Assembly (NCBI GenBank): GCA_016706565.1
Contig: JADJJI010000015.1
Span: 310,001-374,000 of the forward strand
Source: Piscinibacter sp.
GTDB lineage: Bacteria; Pseudomonadota; Gammaproteobacteria; Burkholderiales; Burkholderiaceae_C
Length of the DNA: 64,000 nt
Reading direction: 5' to 3'
Below are positions 18,473-28,803 of the stretch, in pieces. The translations under genes and the position numbers were made by a program. Below the pieces are notes generated by a model. That model saw only the letters and a list, made by a program, of their open reading frames with translations, was not told the origin of the DNA and did not search any database. How positions within the stretch are numbered: position 1 is the first letter of the stretch; every line of letters starts with the position of its first letter.

Positions 18473-19171
18473 CTAGAGCTGGCCGACGGCCAGCACCGGC
18501 CCGGTCGGCGCGCCGGTGGGCGAGCCGCCCGGCGGCTCCAGGCTCACCGCCAGGTGGTCGGTGCCCAACGGCAGAGCAGCACGCCGCACCACGGTCGCGC
18601 CGCTGGCCGAAATCAGGCCCAGCGAGCGCGGCGGGTTCTTGCCCGCGGCGGCCCAGAGTTCGAGCACGCGGTCGGGCTGCAGTGCCACGTTGACCAGCGG
18701 CTTGGTGACCACCGCACGGCCGTCGCCGCTGATGCTGGCGACGAAGGAGGCCGGCATCACGCCGCCTGCGCCGCCGGCCGGCGCGGTGGCGTTCATCACC
18801 ACCACGATCGGCGGCAACGTCGGGCCTGGATTGGCCAGCAGCACGGCCAGGCTCATGGCCGCCACCGAGGCCAGCGCCGCGAAGCCGCGCCAGAACGCCA
18901 GGCGTGCCCACCAGGCGGAAGGCGCCGGGGCCGCCGCGGTTGCGCCGCCGATGCGCGCCTGAATGCGCTGCCACACCTGCGGCGACGGCGGCAAGGGCGC
19001 TAGCGTGGCCGTCAGCGGCATCAGCCGGTCCTGCCAGGCGCGTACCGCGGCACGCAGCGCCGGGTGCGCCGGCAGCAGCGCCTCGAAGCGCCGGCGCGCC
19101 GGCCCACGCAGCGTGCCGGCCACGTAGTCGGCGGCCAGCCGGTCGGCGAGTTCGGGGCGGCTGTAGTCCAT
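18473..19171 (-). CDS. anti-sigma factor (RskA type)
   Basis: 232 residues. A cytoplasmic N-terminal anti-sigma segment (about 1-90, with ADYVAGTLRGPARRRFEALL) is followed by one membrane helix (about 105-125, ALASVAAMSLAVLLA) and a periplasmic RskA-like domain with RVLELWAA and LGLISASGATVV. It starts one base after the stop of the ECF sigma gene. The pair forms the usual operon in which the anti-sigma factor holds its sigma at the membrane. A zinc-binding HXXXCXXC motif is absent, as in RskA. Confidence 0.85.
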   Translation of the reverse strand: MDYSRPELADRLAADYVAGTLRGPARRRFEALLPAHPALRAAVRAWQDRLMPLTATLAPLPPSPQVWQRIQARIGGATAAAPAPSAWWARLAFWRGFAALASVAAMSLAVLLANPGPTLPPIVVVMNATAPAGGAGGVMPASFVASISGDGRAVVTKPLVNVALQPDRVLELWAAAGKNPPRSLGLISASGATVVRRAALPLGTDHLAVSLEPPGGSPTGAPTGPVLAVGQL

Positions 19172-19172
19172 C

Positions 19173-19805
19173 TCAGCCTCGGCCCGCCACGTCGCGCTGC
19201 ACTGCGGCTTCGAGGCAGCCCTTGAGTGCCATCAGCGCGCGCCGCACCCATGACTTCACCGTTCCCAGCGGCTGCTGCAGCTGGTCGGCGACCTCGGCGT
19301 GGCTGAGGCCATCGAAGAAAGCCAGCGCGACGCTCTGGCGCTGCGGCGCGCTCAGGCCTTCCATGCAGTGCGTCAGCGCGCGCGCCTCCGCGGCCCGGCT
19401 GAGCAGCTCGAGCGGCCCCGCGCTGTCGTCGGCCAGCTTGTCGTACACGTCGGTGTCCTCTGCATCGTCACCGCCGGAGGTGGGGGCGGCCTGGATCTGC
19501 GGCTGGCTCTGCGCGCGGCGCAGGCTGTCGATGGCGCGGTTGCGCGCCACGCTGGTCAGCCAGGTCAGGGGCTGGCTCTGCGCCGCATCGAAGCTCTGCG
19601 CCGAACGCCAGACGTTGACATACACCTCCTGGAGGATGTCCTCGGCCTGGGCCCGGTCCCGGTTGATGCGCAGCACCACGGCGAACAGATGCGCACTGGT
19701 GCGCTCGTAGAGCGTGGCAAAAGCCGCACGGTCGCCCAGCCCGGCGCGCGCGAGCAGCTGCGCGAGTTCGCGGCTGCGGTCGGACCAGTCGGCGGCGGCG
19801 GGCAT
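19173..19805 (-). CDS. ECF RNA polymerase sigma factor (SigK/RpoE-like)
   Basis: 210 residues with sigma region 2 (about 28-95: LYERTSAHLFAVVLRI...QAEDILQEVYVNVW) and region 4 (about 140-195: LSAPQRQSVALAFFDGLSHAEVADQL...GTVKSWVRRALMALKGCL). The region 2.3/2.4 wording matches ECF factors paired with RskA. ATG 19805 is about 56 bp from the divergent purU start. Targets are unknown and autoregulation is likely. Confidence 0.87.
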   Translation of the reverse strand: MPAAADWSDRSRELAQLLARAGLGDRAAFATLYERTSAHLFAVVLRINRDRAQAEDILQEVYVNVWRSAQSFDAAQSQPLTWLTSVARNRAIDSLRRAQSQPQIQAAPTSGGDDAEDTDVYDKLADDSAGPLELLSRAAEARALTHCMEGLSAPQRQSVALAFFDGLSHAEVADQLQQPLGTVKSWVRRALMALKGCLEAAVQRDVAGRG

Positions 19806-19861
19806 GGCGCGAGTCTACGAGGGCCGGCTCTTTACAATGCGCCGACCACTGGAAAGCCCGC

Positions 19862-20746
19862 ATGCCCCGCCCGACCGAATTCGTCCTCACCCTGTCCTGC
19901 CGCGACACCAAGGGAATCGTGCACGCCGTCTCGGGCCTGCTGTTCCAGGCCGGCTGCAACATCATCGATTCGCAGCAGTACGGCGACGTGCTCAGCAGCG
20001 ATGCCACCGGCCTGTTCTTCCTGCGCGTGCACTTCGAGGCGCCGCCCCACCTGGCCGACGTGGCCACGCTGCAGCCGCTGTTCCGCCACCTCAGCGAGCA
20101 GTTCGGCATGGACGCGCGGCTGCACTCGCTGGCGCGCAGGCCGCGCGTGATGCTGATGGTCAGCAAGCACGGCCACTGCCTGAACGACCTGCTGTTCCGC
20201 TGGCGCTCGGGGCAGCTCAACGTCGACATCCCGGCGATCGTCTCCAACCACCCCGACTACGCCGACCTCGCGGCCAGCTACGGCATCGCCTTCCACCACC
20301 TGCCGCTGGCCACCGGCTCGGGCGCCGAGGCCAAGCGCGCGCAGGAGAAGCAGGTCGAGGCGCTGGTCGACGAACAGCAGATCGACCTCGTCGTGCTGGC
20401 GCGCTACATGCAGATCCTGAGCAGCGAGTTCTGCCAGTTCCTGCGCGGCCGGGCGATCAACATCCACCACAGCTTCCTGCCCAGCTTCAAGGGCGCCAAG
20501 CCCTACTACCAGGCGCACGAGCGCGGCGTGAAGCTGATCGGCGCGACGGCGCACTACGTCACCGCCGAGCTCGACGAAGGGCCGATCATCGAGCAGGACG
20601 TCGAGCGCGTCGATCACACGCTCAGCCCGGAAGACTTCACCGCCGTGGGCCGCGACGTCGAGTGCGTGGTGCTGGCCCGCGCGGTGCGCTGGCACGTCGA
20701 GCACCGCGTGCTGCTCAACGGCAAGAAGACCGTCGTGTTCCGCTGA
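19862..20746 (+). CDS. purU: formyltetrahydrofolate deformylase
   Basis: 294 residues. It has an N-terminal ACT domain (about 8-85) and a C-terminal formyltransferase-like domain with the catalytic NIHHSFLPSFKGAKPY motif and an Asp near ATAHYVTAELDEGPIIEQ. It hydrolyses 10-formyl-THF to formate and THF, balancing the one-carbon pool. A TACAAT hexamer at 19833-19838 could be the -10 box. A SnoaL-like gene follows at 18 nt. Confidence 0.93.
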   Translation: MPRPTEFVLTLSCRDTKGIVHAVSGLLFQAGCNIIDSQQYGDVLSSDATGLFFLRVHFEAPPHLADVATLQPLFRHLSEQFGMDARLHSLARRPRVMLMVSKHGHCLNDLLFRWRSGQLNVDIPAIVSNHPDYADLAASYGIAFHHLPLATGSGAEAKRAQEKQVEALVDEQQIDLVVLARYMQILSSEFCQFLRGRAINIHHSFLPSFKGAKPYYQAHERGVKLIGATAHYVTAELDEGPIIEQDVERVDHTLSPEDFTAVGRDVECVVLARAVRWHVEHRVLLNGKKTVVFR

Positions 20747-20764
20747 GACCGGCGAGCCCGAGCC

Positions 20765-21211
20765 ATGCCGCGCATCAAGCCGCCGCCGTCGCCCTCGACG
20801 CCCGACGAGATCGAGCAGCAGCTCTACGAGGCGCTGCAGCGCGCCGACATCGAGGCGCTGATGGCGGTGTGGTCCGACGACGACGAGATCGTCTGCGTTC
20901 ACCCCGGCGGGCCGCGTCTGGTCGGCGCTGCGGCGATCCGCGCCTCGTTCGAGGCCTTGTTCGCCAACGGCGGCGCGATCGACGTGCGGCCCGAGAAGGT
21001 GCGCCGCTTGCAGGCGCTGAACTGCGCCGTGCACAGCGTGCAGGAGCGCGTCAACGTGCCCACCGAGCAGGGCCCCAAGGCGGCCTGGGTGATGGCCACC
21101 AACGTCTACGTGAAGTCGAGCCGCGGCTGGGCCCTGGCCGCGCACCATGCCAGCCCCGGCTCGCCGCGCGAGGCGCACGACGCCGCCGAGGGCGGCTCGA
21201 CGCTGCACTGA
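20765..21211 (+). CDS. SnoaL/NTF2-like protein
   Basis: 148 residues with an NTF2-like cone fold: N-terminal helix EIEQQLYEALQRADIEALMAVW, then DDDEIVCVHPGGPRLVGAAAI and later beta strands. It resembles small YybH-type proteins. No catalytic residues can be assigned with confidence. It sits between purU and a YheT hydrolase gene six bases downstream, probably in one operon. Confidence 0.75.
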   Translation: MPRIKPPPSPSTPDEIEQQLYEALQRADIEALMAVWSDDDEIVCVHPGGPRLVGAAAIRASFEALFANGGAIDVRPEKVRRLQALNCAVHSVQERVNVPTEQGPKAAWVMATNVYVKSSRGWALAAHHASPGSPREAHDAAEGGSTLH

Positions 21212-21217
21212 GCGGCG

Positions 21218-22183
21218 GTGCAGCAGTACCGCTCGCCCCGCTGGTTGCCCGGCGGCAATGCGCAGACGATCTGGCCGGCGCTGTTCGGCCAGCGGCACCG
21301 CGGGCCGGCGATCCAGTTCCGCCGCGAACGCTGGACGACACCCGACGCCGATTTCGTGGATGCCGACTGGCTGGGCGAGGACACCACCGCGCCGCTGCTG
21401 GTGATGTTCCACGGCCTCGAAGGCTCGACGCGCAGCCACTATGCGCAGGCCTTCGCCGACTGGGCGCGCCGCCACGGCTGGCGTTTCGTGATGCCGCATT
21501 TCCGTGGCTGCTCGGGCGAACTGAACCTGGCGCCGCGCGCCTACCACTCGGGTGACTTCGAGGAGATCGGCTGGATGCTCGGCCAGGCGAAGCAACGCCA
21601 CGCCGGGCCGATCGCTGCCGTCGGTGTCTCGCTGGGCGGCAACGCGCTGCTGCGCTGGGCCGAGGAGGCGGGTGGCAGCGCCGGCGCCACCGCGAAGGCA
21701 GTGGCCGCGATCAGCTCGCCGATCGACCTGGCGGCCGGCGGCCACGCCATCGGCCGCGGCTTCAACCGGCTCGTCTACACACGCATGTTCCTGCGCACGA
21801 TGAAGCCGCGCGCGCTGGCCAAGCTGGCCCAGCACCCGGGCCTGTTCAGCCGCGAGCAGCTGCTCGCCGCGCGCGACCTCTACGAGTTCGACAACGTCTT
21901 CACCGCGCCGCTGCACGGATTTCGCGACACCGACGACTACTGGGCGCGCGGTTCGGCGAAGCCGCACCTGCACCGCATCCGCATCCCGGCGCTGGTGCTC
22001 AATGCGCTCAACGACCCGTTCGTGCCCGGCAGCAGCCTGCCTCGTGTGCACGAGGTCGGCGAGCACGTCACGCTGTGGCAGCCGAGGCATGGCGGGCACG
22101 TGGGATTCCCCGGCGGTCGCTGGCCCGGTCACGTGATGACCCTGCCCGAGCAGGTGATGGGCTGGATCGCCCGCCATCTTTGA
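21218..22183 (+). CDS. YheT-family alpha/beta hydrolase
   Basis: 321 residues with the family start (RSPRWLPGGNAQTIWP), oxyanion region FHGLEGSTRSHYAQ, nucleophile Ser in GVSLGGNALLRW, and a late catalytic His in PRHGGHVGF. The family is annotated as carboxylesterase or medium-chain ester hydrolase; the natural substrate is not established. The start is GTG at 21218. Fourteen bases separate it from the next gene, an uncharacterised DUF family member. Confidence 0.83.
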   Translation: MQQYRSPRWLPGGNAQTIWPALFGQRHRGPAIQFRRERWTTPDADFVDADWLGEDTTAPLLVMFHGLEGSTRSHYAQAFADWARRHGWRFVMPHFRGCSGELNLAPRAYHSGDFEEIGWMLGQAKQRHAGPIAAVGVSLGGNALLRWAEEAGGSAGATAKAVAAISSPIDLAAGGHAIGRGFNRLVYTRMFLRTMKPRALAKLAQHPGLFSREQLLAARDLYEFDNVFTAPLHGFRDTDDYWARGSAKPHLHRIRIPALVLNALNDPFVPGSSLPRVHEVGEHVTLWQPRHGGHVGFPGGRWPGHVMTLPEQVMGWIARHL

Positions 22184-22197
22184 CGCAGCATCGGGCC

Positions 22198-22743
22198 ATG
22201 GACGAGATCGTCAAGGCGGCGCTGAAGAAGTGGCCGAACGTGCCGCACTGCTGGGGCTGGCTGGCGCTGGATGCGCGCGGCGACTGGTACATGCGCGACG
22301 ACCGCGTACAGGCCGCCGGCCCGTTCCCGAAGGTCAAGGGCAGCCGCATCCTGCACGACAAGCTGCGCGAGTTCATCCACCGCAACTACCTGGCGGATGA
22401 ATCCGGCGACTGGTTCTTCCAGAACGGGCCGCAGCGTGTCTACGTCGAGCTCGAGGCAGCACCTTGGACGTGGCGGCTCGCGCCGGGCGAGGCCGCGCCG
22501 GCGATCACCAGCCACAGCGGGCGCCAGGCGCAGTTCGAGTCGGCCTGGCTCGACGAGCAGGGCCGGCTCTTCCTCGCCACCGACATCGGCCTGGGCCTGG
22601 TGCACACGCTCGACATGGAAACCGCCGCCGGCGCCGTCGAGAGCGGCACCTGGGTCCCGCAGGAGATCCGCTTCGACGAACTGCCCGCTCGATTCGGCTA
22701 CCGGCTCAGCCCGGCCACCGCGCACGCCGCTCAGCTGCCGTAG
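22198..22743 (+). CDS. DUF2946/DUF2944-like conserved protein
   Basis: 181 residues, rich in Trp and charged residues, no signal or membrane segment. The start region WPNVPHCWGWLALDARGDWYMRD and FIHRNYLADESGDWFFQNGPQRVYVELE look like a betaproteobacterial family annotated only as DUF (I recall DUF2944/2946; the number is uncertain). ATG 22198 is 14 nt after the YheT stop. The C-terminal 13 bp overlap the convergent DUF3455 gene. The function is unknown. Confidence 0.65.
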   Translation: MDEIVKAALKKWPNVPHCWGWLALDARGDWYMRDDRVQAAGPFPKVKGSRILHDKLREFIHRNYLADESGDWFFQNGPQRVYVELEAAPWTWRLAPGEAAPAITSHSGRQAQFESAWLDEQGRLFLATDIGLGLVHTLDMETAAGAVESGTWVPQEIRFDELPARFGYRLSPATAHAAQLP

Positions 22744-23273
22744 AACACGTAGTCGGCCTCGTAGGCCACCTGCTGGCGCTGGCCCTTGCTGGCCGCATCG
22801 CAGGCGGCCGCCGGCGCCACGCCGCCCTTGGTGTTCAGCCGCTGGATGTAGCTCACGCCCTGCATTGCGCCCGCGCCCATCGCGGGTTCGGCCTTGACGA
22901 GCTGCAGCGGGATGCTGCCAGCCATCGCCGGCGCCACCGCGAGCTGCTTGCCGGTGATCTTGGAGCCGTCGGCGGCTTCCCAGGTCGGGCCGGCGTAGTA
23001 CTTGCCGATCATCTTCTTGTCGGCGCCGTAGAGCGTGGCCACCGGGGCGACGAAGGCCCATTCGTGCGCGCCGGCCATGCCCGCCTTCTCGCGGCACTCG
23101 TAGGTGATCTGGCCGATGCCGGTGGTGGCCATCGTCTGCTTCGTGCCGGCGGGCACGCGCACCGGCTCGGGCAGGGTGGTGTTGTCGACGGGTTTCATGG
23201 CCATCATCGAGGGGCCGGCGGCGCAGGCCGACAGCAGGGCCACGGTGCCGAGCAGGGCGAAGGTCTGGGTCAT
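22731..23273 (-). CDS. DUF3455 lipoprotein
   Basis: 180 residues. A lipoprotein signal MTQTFALLGTVALLSACAAG with lipidated Cys begins at ATG 23273, where a GGAG lies upstream; the longer frame adds an unlikely leader. The mature part has VPAGTKQTMATTGIGQITYECRE and AYEADYVFYG, characteristic of DUF3455. It is probably an outer-membrane or periplasmic protein of unknown function. It overlaps the preceding gene by 13 bp tail to tail. Confidence 0.75.
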   Translation of the reverse strand: MTQTFALLGTVALLSACAAGPSMMAMKPVDNTTLPEPVRVPAGTKQTMATTGIGQITYECREKAGMAGAHEWAFVAPVATLYGADKKMIGKYYAGPTWEAADGSKITGKQLAVAPAMAGSIPLQLVKAEPAMGAGAMQGVSYIQRLNTKGGVAPAAACDAASKGQRQQVAYEADYVFYGS

Positions 23274-23360
23274 GGTGCTCTCCGGAAGAAGGGTTTGTCG
23301 CGGGGCGACAGTGCCCCGACCCCCGGATACGCAGCCCGGCCGCAACTGGATGCAGCCATG

Positions 23361-23383
23361 AAAAAGCCGGCCCTTGGGCCGGC
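23361..23383 (-). terminator. rho-independent terminator of the cytochrome c5 gene
   Basis: Read leftward: an eight-base perfect stem GCCGGCCC/GGGCCGGC with a two-base spacer, followed at once by TTTTT. It lies 23 bp beyond the stop codon of the cytochrome c gene and ahead of the DUF3455 gene on the same strand, so the two are separate transcripts. Confidence 0.88.
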
Positions 23384-23405
23384 CTGGTCAGCGAGTGCGG
23401 AAGCT

Positions 23406-23939
23406 TCAGTTCGCGGCGGAAGCGGCCGCGGCCGGCGCCTTGGGCTCGTCGAACTTGGCCCCGCCCTTGTTGGCGATGTAAACCACGGCGCGGCCGATTT
23501 CCAGGTCGCTGAAGTCGCCGCCACCCTGGGCGCCCATGGCGTTCTTGCCCTTCAGCGCCGAAGTCAGCAGCGCCTCGTAGCCGGCCTTGATGCGCGGCTC
23601 CCAGGCGGCGGTGTCGCCGATCTTGGGGGCGCCTGCGGCGCCGCTGGTGTGGCAGGCCGTGCACTGGGCGTTGAAGACCTGCTCGCCGGATTTCAGCGCG
23701 GCCACGTCGGATGCGTCCTTGATCTCGATGCTGCCGATCGGCTGGATGCGCCGGGCCACCGCCTCGGCGCCCAGGCCTTCGCTGCCGGAAGCATCACGAT
23801 GATCGGTGGTTACGTACATGACCAGCAGGATGATCGCAAAGATCGGCACAACGAAGGAGAAGAACACCGCCAGGATCAACTGCTTGGGCGTCTTGATCGG
23901 GCCTTCGTGCGGGCCGTCTTGGTCGTGGGAGTCGCTCAT
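23406..23939 (-). CDS. membrane-anchored cytochrome c5-like protein
   Basis: 177 residues. A short hydrophilic N-terminus precedes one uncleaved membrane helix (about 21-44, LILAVFFSFVVPIFAIILLVMY), then a class I cytochrome c domain with CTACH and a distal axial Met in the KGKNAMGAQGGG segment. The C-terminus is Ala-rich. The anchor places the haem in the periplasm, probably passing electrons to an oxidase or receiving them from bc1. A TATAAT hexamer on this strand (24029-24024) is a likely -10 box, and a clean terminator follows the gene. Confidence 0.86.
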   Translation of the reverse strand: MSDSHDQDGPHEGPIKTPKQLILAVFFSFVVPIFAIILLVMYVTTDHRDASGSEGLGAEAVARRIQPIGSIEIKDASDVAALKSGEQVFNAQCTACHTSGAAGAPKIGDTAAWEPRIKAGYEALLTSALKGKNAMGAQGGGDFSDLEIGRAVVYIANKGGAKFDEPKAPAAAASAAN

Positions 23940-24023
23940 GGTGTCCTCGGCTGCGGGTGCTCTGCGGGGTCGGAATCGGGTTCGGCGCTGCCCCGGGCGG
24001 CCCGGGAGAGCAAAAACCCGCGA

Positions 24024-24029
24024 ATTATA
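24024..24029 (-). promoter_or_regulatory. candidate -10 box for the cytochrome c5 gene
   Basis: TATAAT read on the minus strand, about 85 bp upstream of the cytochrome c start codon. No clear TTGACA-like -35 is visible at 16-18 bp spacing in the GC-rich upstream sequence, so only the -10 half is supported. Confidence 0.45.
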
Positions 24030-24170
24030 GGGGGGTCGCCGCGCCGGCCTGACCTCGCTCAAGACGGCATGGCCGCGGGCGGGGCTTGCTTGACAGGCCG
24101 GCCGGGCGCCGCCAAGGTCGCGGCTTCGCAGGTGCCCGTGTCGAGGTGCCGCCTCGACAGGAGACCGGCG

Positions 24171-26114
<1,944 letters not shown>

Positions 26115-26124
26115 GCCCGCGCGT

Positions 26125-26155
26125 CAGGTGTCACAGCCCGACCCTGTGACACCTG
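26125..26155. promoter_or_regulatory. 12-bp perfect inverted repeat, probable activator binding site
   Basis: CAGGTGTCACAG and its exact reverse complement, separated by seven bases. A further CTGTGACA half-site follows at 26161-26168. The core TGTCACA/TGTGACA resembles sites reported for AcoR-type activators. Its position about 50-80 bp upstream of the sigma54 element fits an enhancer. Binding by the adjacent activator is inference. Confidence 0.65.
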
Positions 26156-26180
26156 TCTCACTGTGACAGCTGCACGGGCG

Positions 26181-26203
26181 GTGCTGCTGCGGCGCAGCAG
26201 CAC
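26181..26203. repeat. 10-bp inverted repeat next to the sigma54 element
   Basis: GTGCTGCTGC and its exact reverse complement with a 3-base spacer, ending one base before the -24 element. It may be a protein-binding dyad or a DNA hairpin; nothing else identifies it. Confidence 0.5.
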
Positions 26204-26219
26204 TGGCGCGCGCCCCGCA
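26204..26219 (+). promoter_or_regulatory. sigma54 (-24/-12) promoter of the flavin monooxygenase gene
   Basis: TGGCGCG then four bases then CCGCA: the GG and GC dinucleotides stand exactly ten bases apart, the essential sigma54 spacing. The -24 half matches TGGCACG at six of seven positions; the -12 half keeps GC but has CC for TT. It lies about 137 bp upstream of the start codon. The sigma54 activator gene immediately upstream supports it. Confidence 0.6.
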
Positions 26220-26355
26220 AGTGCAGCATCTGCGCGGCCTGCGCACCGGCGTAGCCCCGCCGAATCGCCCCGCAATGCTGCAGGCACACAAGTTGATCTC
26301 CATCAGGCACCGGCCCGCCATGCGGCCGGGGTATTCATCCGATGGAGACACACGC

Positions 26356-28161
26356 ATGACCACTGACACGCTGATCTCGCCTACCGAGCAGGCCACGCGC
26401 TGGCTCGATGATTTCGGGCGGGCGCTCGCGCGCGGCGACATCGACGCCACGCTCGCGCTGTTCGACCCCGACTGCTACTGGCGCGACCTCGTCGCCTTCA
26501 CCTGGAACATCCGCACGCAGGAAGGGCCAGCAGCCATTCGCGCGATGCTGCAGACGCGGCTGGCGGACACCAAGCCATCGAACTTCGCCATCGAAGGCGA
26601 GGCCACCGAGGCCGACGGCATCATCGATGCCTGGTTCACCTTCGAGACCGGCGTGGCGCGCGGCCGGGGCCACCTGCGCCTGAAGGGCGGCAAGGCCTGG
26701 ACGCTGCTGACCACGATGACCGAGCTGAAGGGCCATGAGGAGAAGAAGGGCGAGCACCGCATCAAGGGCGCCGAGCACGGCGTGCACCCGGGACGCAAGA
26801 GCTGGGCGGAGCAGCGCGAGGACGAAGCGAAGTCGCTGGGCTACACCGAGCAGCCCTACGTGGTGATCGTCGGCGGCGGGCAGGGCGGCATCATGCTCGG
26901 CGCGCGGCTGCGCCGGCTGGGCGTGACGGCCATCATCGTCGAGAAGAACGCACGGCCCGGCGACTCCTGGCGCAACCGCTACAAGAGCCTGTGCCTGCAC
27001 GACCCGGTCTGGTACGACCACCTGCCCTACCTGCCGTTCCCCGACGACTGGCCGGTGTTCGCGCCCAAGGACAAGATCGGCGACTGGCTGGAGATGTACA
27101 CCAAGGTCATGGAGCTCAACTACTGGGGCTCCACGGTCTGCAAGAAGGCGTCGTTCAACGAGAAGACGCAGGAGTGGGAGGTGCAGGTCGAGCGCGACGG
27201 CAAGCCGGTCACGCTGCGCCCGAAGGAGCTGGTGTTCGCGCTGGGCGTTTCGGGCTACCCGAACGTGCCGAAGATCCCCGGCGCCGAGACCTTCCTCGGC
27301 GACCAGCACCATTCGAGCAAGCACCCCGGGCCCGAGAAGTACAAGGGCAAGAAGTGCGTCGTGCTCGGCTCCAACAACTCGGCGCACGACATCTGCGCCG
27401 CACTGTGGGAGAACGGCGCCGACGTGACGATGATCCAGCGCAGCTCCACGCACATCGCGCCGTCGGACTCGCTGATGGAACTGGCGCTCGGCGGCCTGTA
27501 CTCCGAGCAGGCGGTGAAGAGCGGCATCGACCACCACAAGGCCGACCTGATCTTCGCCTCGGTGCCCTACAAGATCATGCACGGCTTCCACATCCCGGTG
27601 TACGAGGAGATGAAGAAGCGCGACGCCGACCTCTACGGCCGGCTCGAGAAGGCCGGCTTCATGCTCGACTTCGGTGACGACGGCTCGGGCCTGTTCATGA
27701 AGTACCTGCGCCGCGGCTCGGGTTACTACATCGACGTGGGCGCCTCCGAGCTGGTGGCCAACGGCAGCGTGAAGCTCAGGAGCGGCGTCAACATCGAGCG
27801 CATCAACCCGAAGTCGGTGACGCTGTCCGACGGCAGCGAGCTGCCGGCCGACCTGATCGTCTACGCCACCGGCTACGGCTCGATGAACGGCTGGCTGGCC
27901 GACCTCATCTCGCCGGAAGTGGCCGACAAGGTCGGCAAGGTCTGGGGCCTGGGCTCGAGCACGACCAAGGACCCGGGGCCGTGGGAGGGCGAGCTGCGCA
28001 ACATGTGGAAGCCCACGCAGGTGCCGCACCTGTGGTTCCACGGCGGCAACCTGCACCAGTCGCGCCACTACTCGCAGTTCCTGTCGCTGCAGCTGAAGGC
28101 GCGCCAGGCCGGACTGAAGACGCCGGTCTACGAGCTCGCGCCGGCGCACCACAAGCGCTGA
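26356..28161 (+). CDS. flavin-containing monooxygenase with N-terminal NTF2-like domain
   Basis: 601 residues. Residues about 8-125 form a SnoaL/NTF2-like domain. From about 170 a two-dinucleotide-binding flavoprotein begins: FAD motif VIVGGGQGGI near 171-177, FAD second strand IIVEKNARPGDSWRNRY, NADPH motif VVLGSNNSAHDIC, and late ATGYGSMNGW. This matches FMO/Baeyer-Villiger-like enzymes of the TrkA type, often annotated as NAD(P)-binding proteins. It probably hydroxylates or inserts oxygen into a small ketone or similar substrate in the cytoplasm. Control is probably by the upstream AcoR-type activator through the sigma54 promoter. Confidence 0.8.
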   Translation: MTTDTLISPTEQATRWLDDFGRALARGDIDATLALFDPDCYWRDLVAFTWNIRTQEGPAAIRAMLQTRLADTKPSNFAIEGEATEADGIIDAWFTFETGVARGRGHLRLKGGKAWTLLTTMTELKGHEEKKGEHRIKGAEHGVHPGRKSWAEQREDEAKSLGYTEQPYVVIVGGGQGGIMLGARLRRLGVTAIIVEKNARPGDSWRNRYKSLCLHDPVWYDHLPYLPFPDDWPVFAPKDKIGDWLEMYTKVMELNYWGSTVCKKASFNEKTQEWEVQVERDGKPVTLRPKELVFALGVSGYPNVPKIPGAETFLGDQHHSSKHPGPEKYKGKKCVVLGSNNSAHDICAALWENGADVTMIQRSSTHIAPSDSLMELALGGLYSEQAVKSGIDHHKADLIFASVPYKIMHGFHIPVYEEMKKRDADLYGRLEKAGFMLDFGDDGSGLFMKYLRRGSGYYIDVGASELVANGSVKLRSGVNIERINPKSVTLSDGSELPADLIVYATGYGSMNGWLADLISPEVADKVGKVWGLGSSTTKDPGPWEGELRNMWKPTQVPHLWFHGGNLHQSRHYSQFLSLQLKARQAGLKTPVYELAPAHHKR

Positions 28162-28215
28162 CGCGGCCTCGAACGCGGCCTGTTCGACCCAGGGCGGTAG
28201 AATCCGCCCTGGCGT

Positions 28216-28290
28216 GCGACCGTGGTGAAGTGGATATCATGCGGCCCTCCGAAGGCCACGTCGCAGGTTCGATTCCTGCCGGTCGCGCCA
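28216..28290 (+). tRNA. tRNA-Arg (anticodon CCG)
   Basis: A cloverleaf can be folded by eye: 7-bp acceptor (GCGACCG with CGGTCGC), D arm with GG in the loop, an anticodon arm of four pairs whose loop CTCCGAA gives anticodon CCG, a four-base variable loop, a T arm GCAGG/CCTGC with loop TTCGATT, and discriminator G plus encoded CCA. One C-A mismatch closes the anticodon stem. It reads the CGG codon. A TAGAAT hexamer at 28198-28203 may be its -10 box. Confidence 0.9.
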
Positions 28291-28539
28291 CCTTCCCTGC
28301 GTCGCCCGCTATAATCCCCGCATTCGCCGACGACCGCTTCACCGTGGTCCCTCGCAGCGGCGAAAGGTGCGGCCAGACGCCATGACGTGCTGCACCGGCG
28401 CCGATCGCTCGGCGTGACCCCGTCCCCACCCCCGATTGACCTGCAGCGAAAAGCCCTGCAGGCCACGGCACGAAGGACGGCCCGGTTCCATCTTCTCTCC
28501 CTCTAGACCCCGCGCACCGGCCTGTGTGCCGCGCCCGGG

Positions 28540-28794
28540 TTGTACCGAAAGCATTGCATCAAGCATTCCATCGAAATCGGCAAGTACCTTGTCTCGCCGC
28601 TGATCAAACAACTCGACGACGGGCTCTTTGCGCCGTCCGTCTCCATCCGCACCGGCCGCGGCAGCGCCACGCACGATCGTGTGCTGCGCCTCACGCCGCG
28701 GTTCGACTCCCTGAACGACGCCATCCGCTACGCCACCGACGAGGGCCTGCGCTGGATCGGCACGCCCGCGGCACCTCATTCATCGCAACACTAG
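28540..28794 (+). CDS. small conserved-looking protein upstream of infA
   Basis: 84 residues if started at the TTG at 28540; the start is uncertain because no ATG is in frame. The pattern GKYLVSPLIKQLDDGLFAPSVSIRTGRG...RLTPRFDSLNDAIRYATDEGLRWI resembles the small proteins found beside cold-shock genes in betaproteobacteria. No function is known. It ends nine bases before infA, so the two are probably cotranscribed. A TATAAT hexamer lies at 28310-28315, far upstream; the 250 bp between the tRNA and this gene hold nothing else I can identify. Confidence 0.5.
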   Translation: MYRKHCIKHSIEIGKYLVSPLIKQLDDGLFAPSVSIRTGRGSATHDRVLRLTPRFDSLNDAIRYATDEGLRWIGTPAAPHSSQH

Positions 28795-28803
28795 GAGCAC
28801 CCC

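Noticed and set aside
28216-28290. tRNA-Arg as the integration site of a nif genomic island
   Set aside because: No copy of the tRNA 3' end was noticed near the far side of the nif region, and no integrase gene is present. Only the nearness of the tRNA supports the idea.
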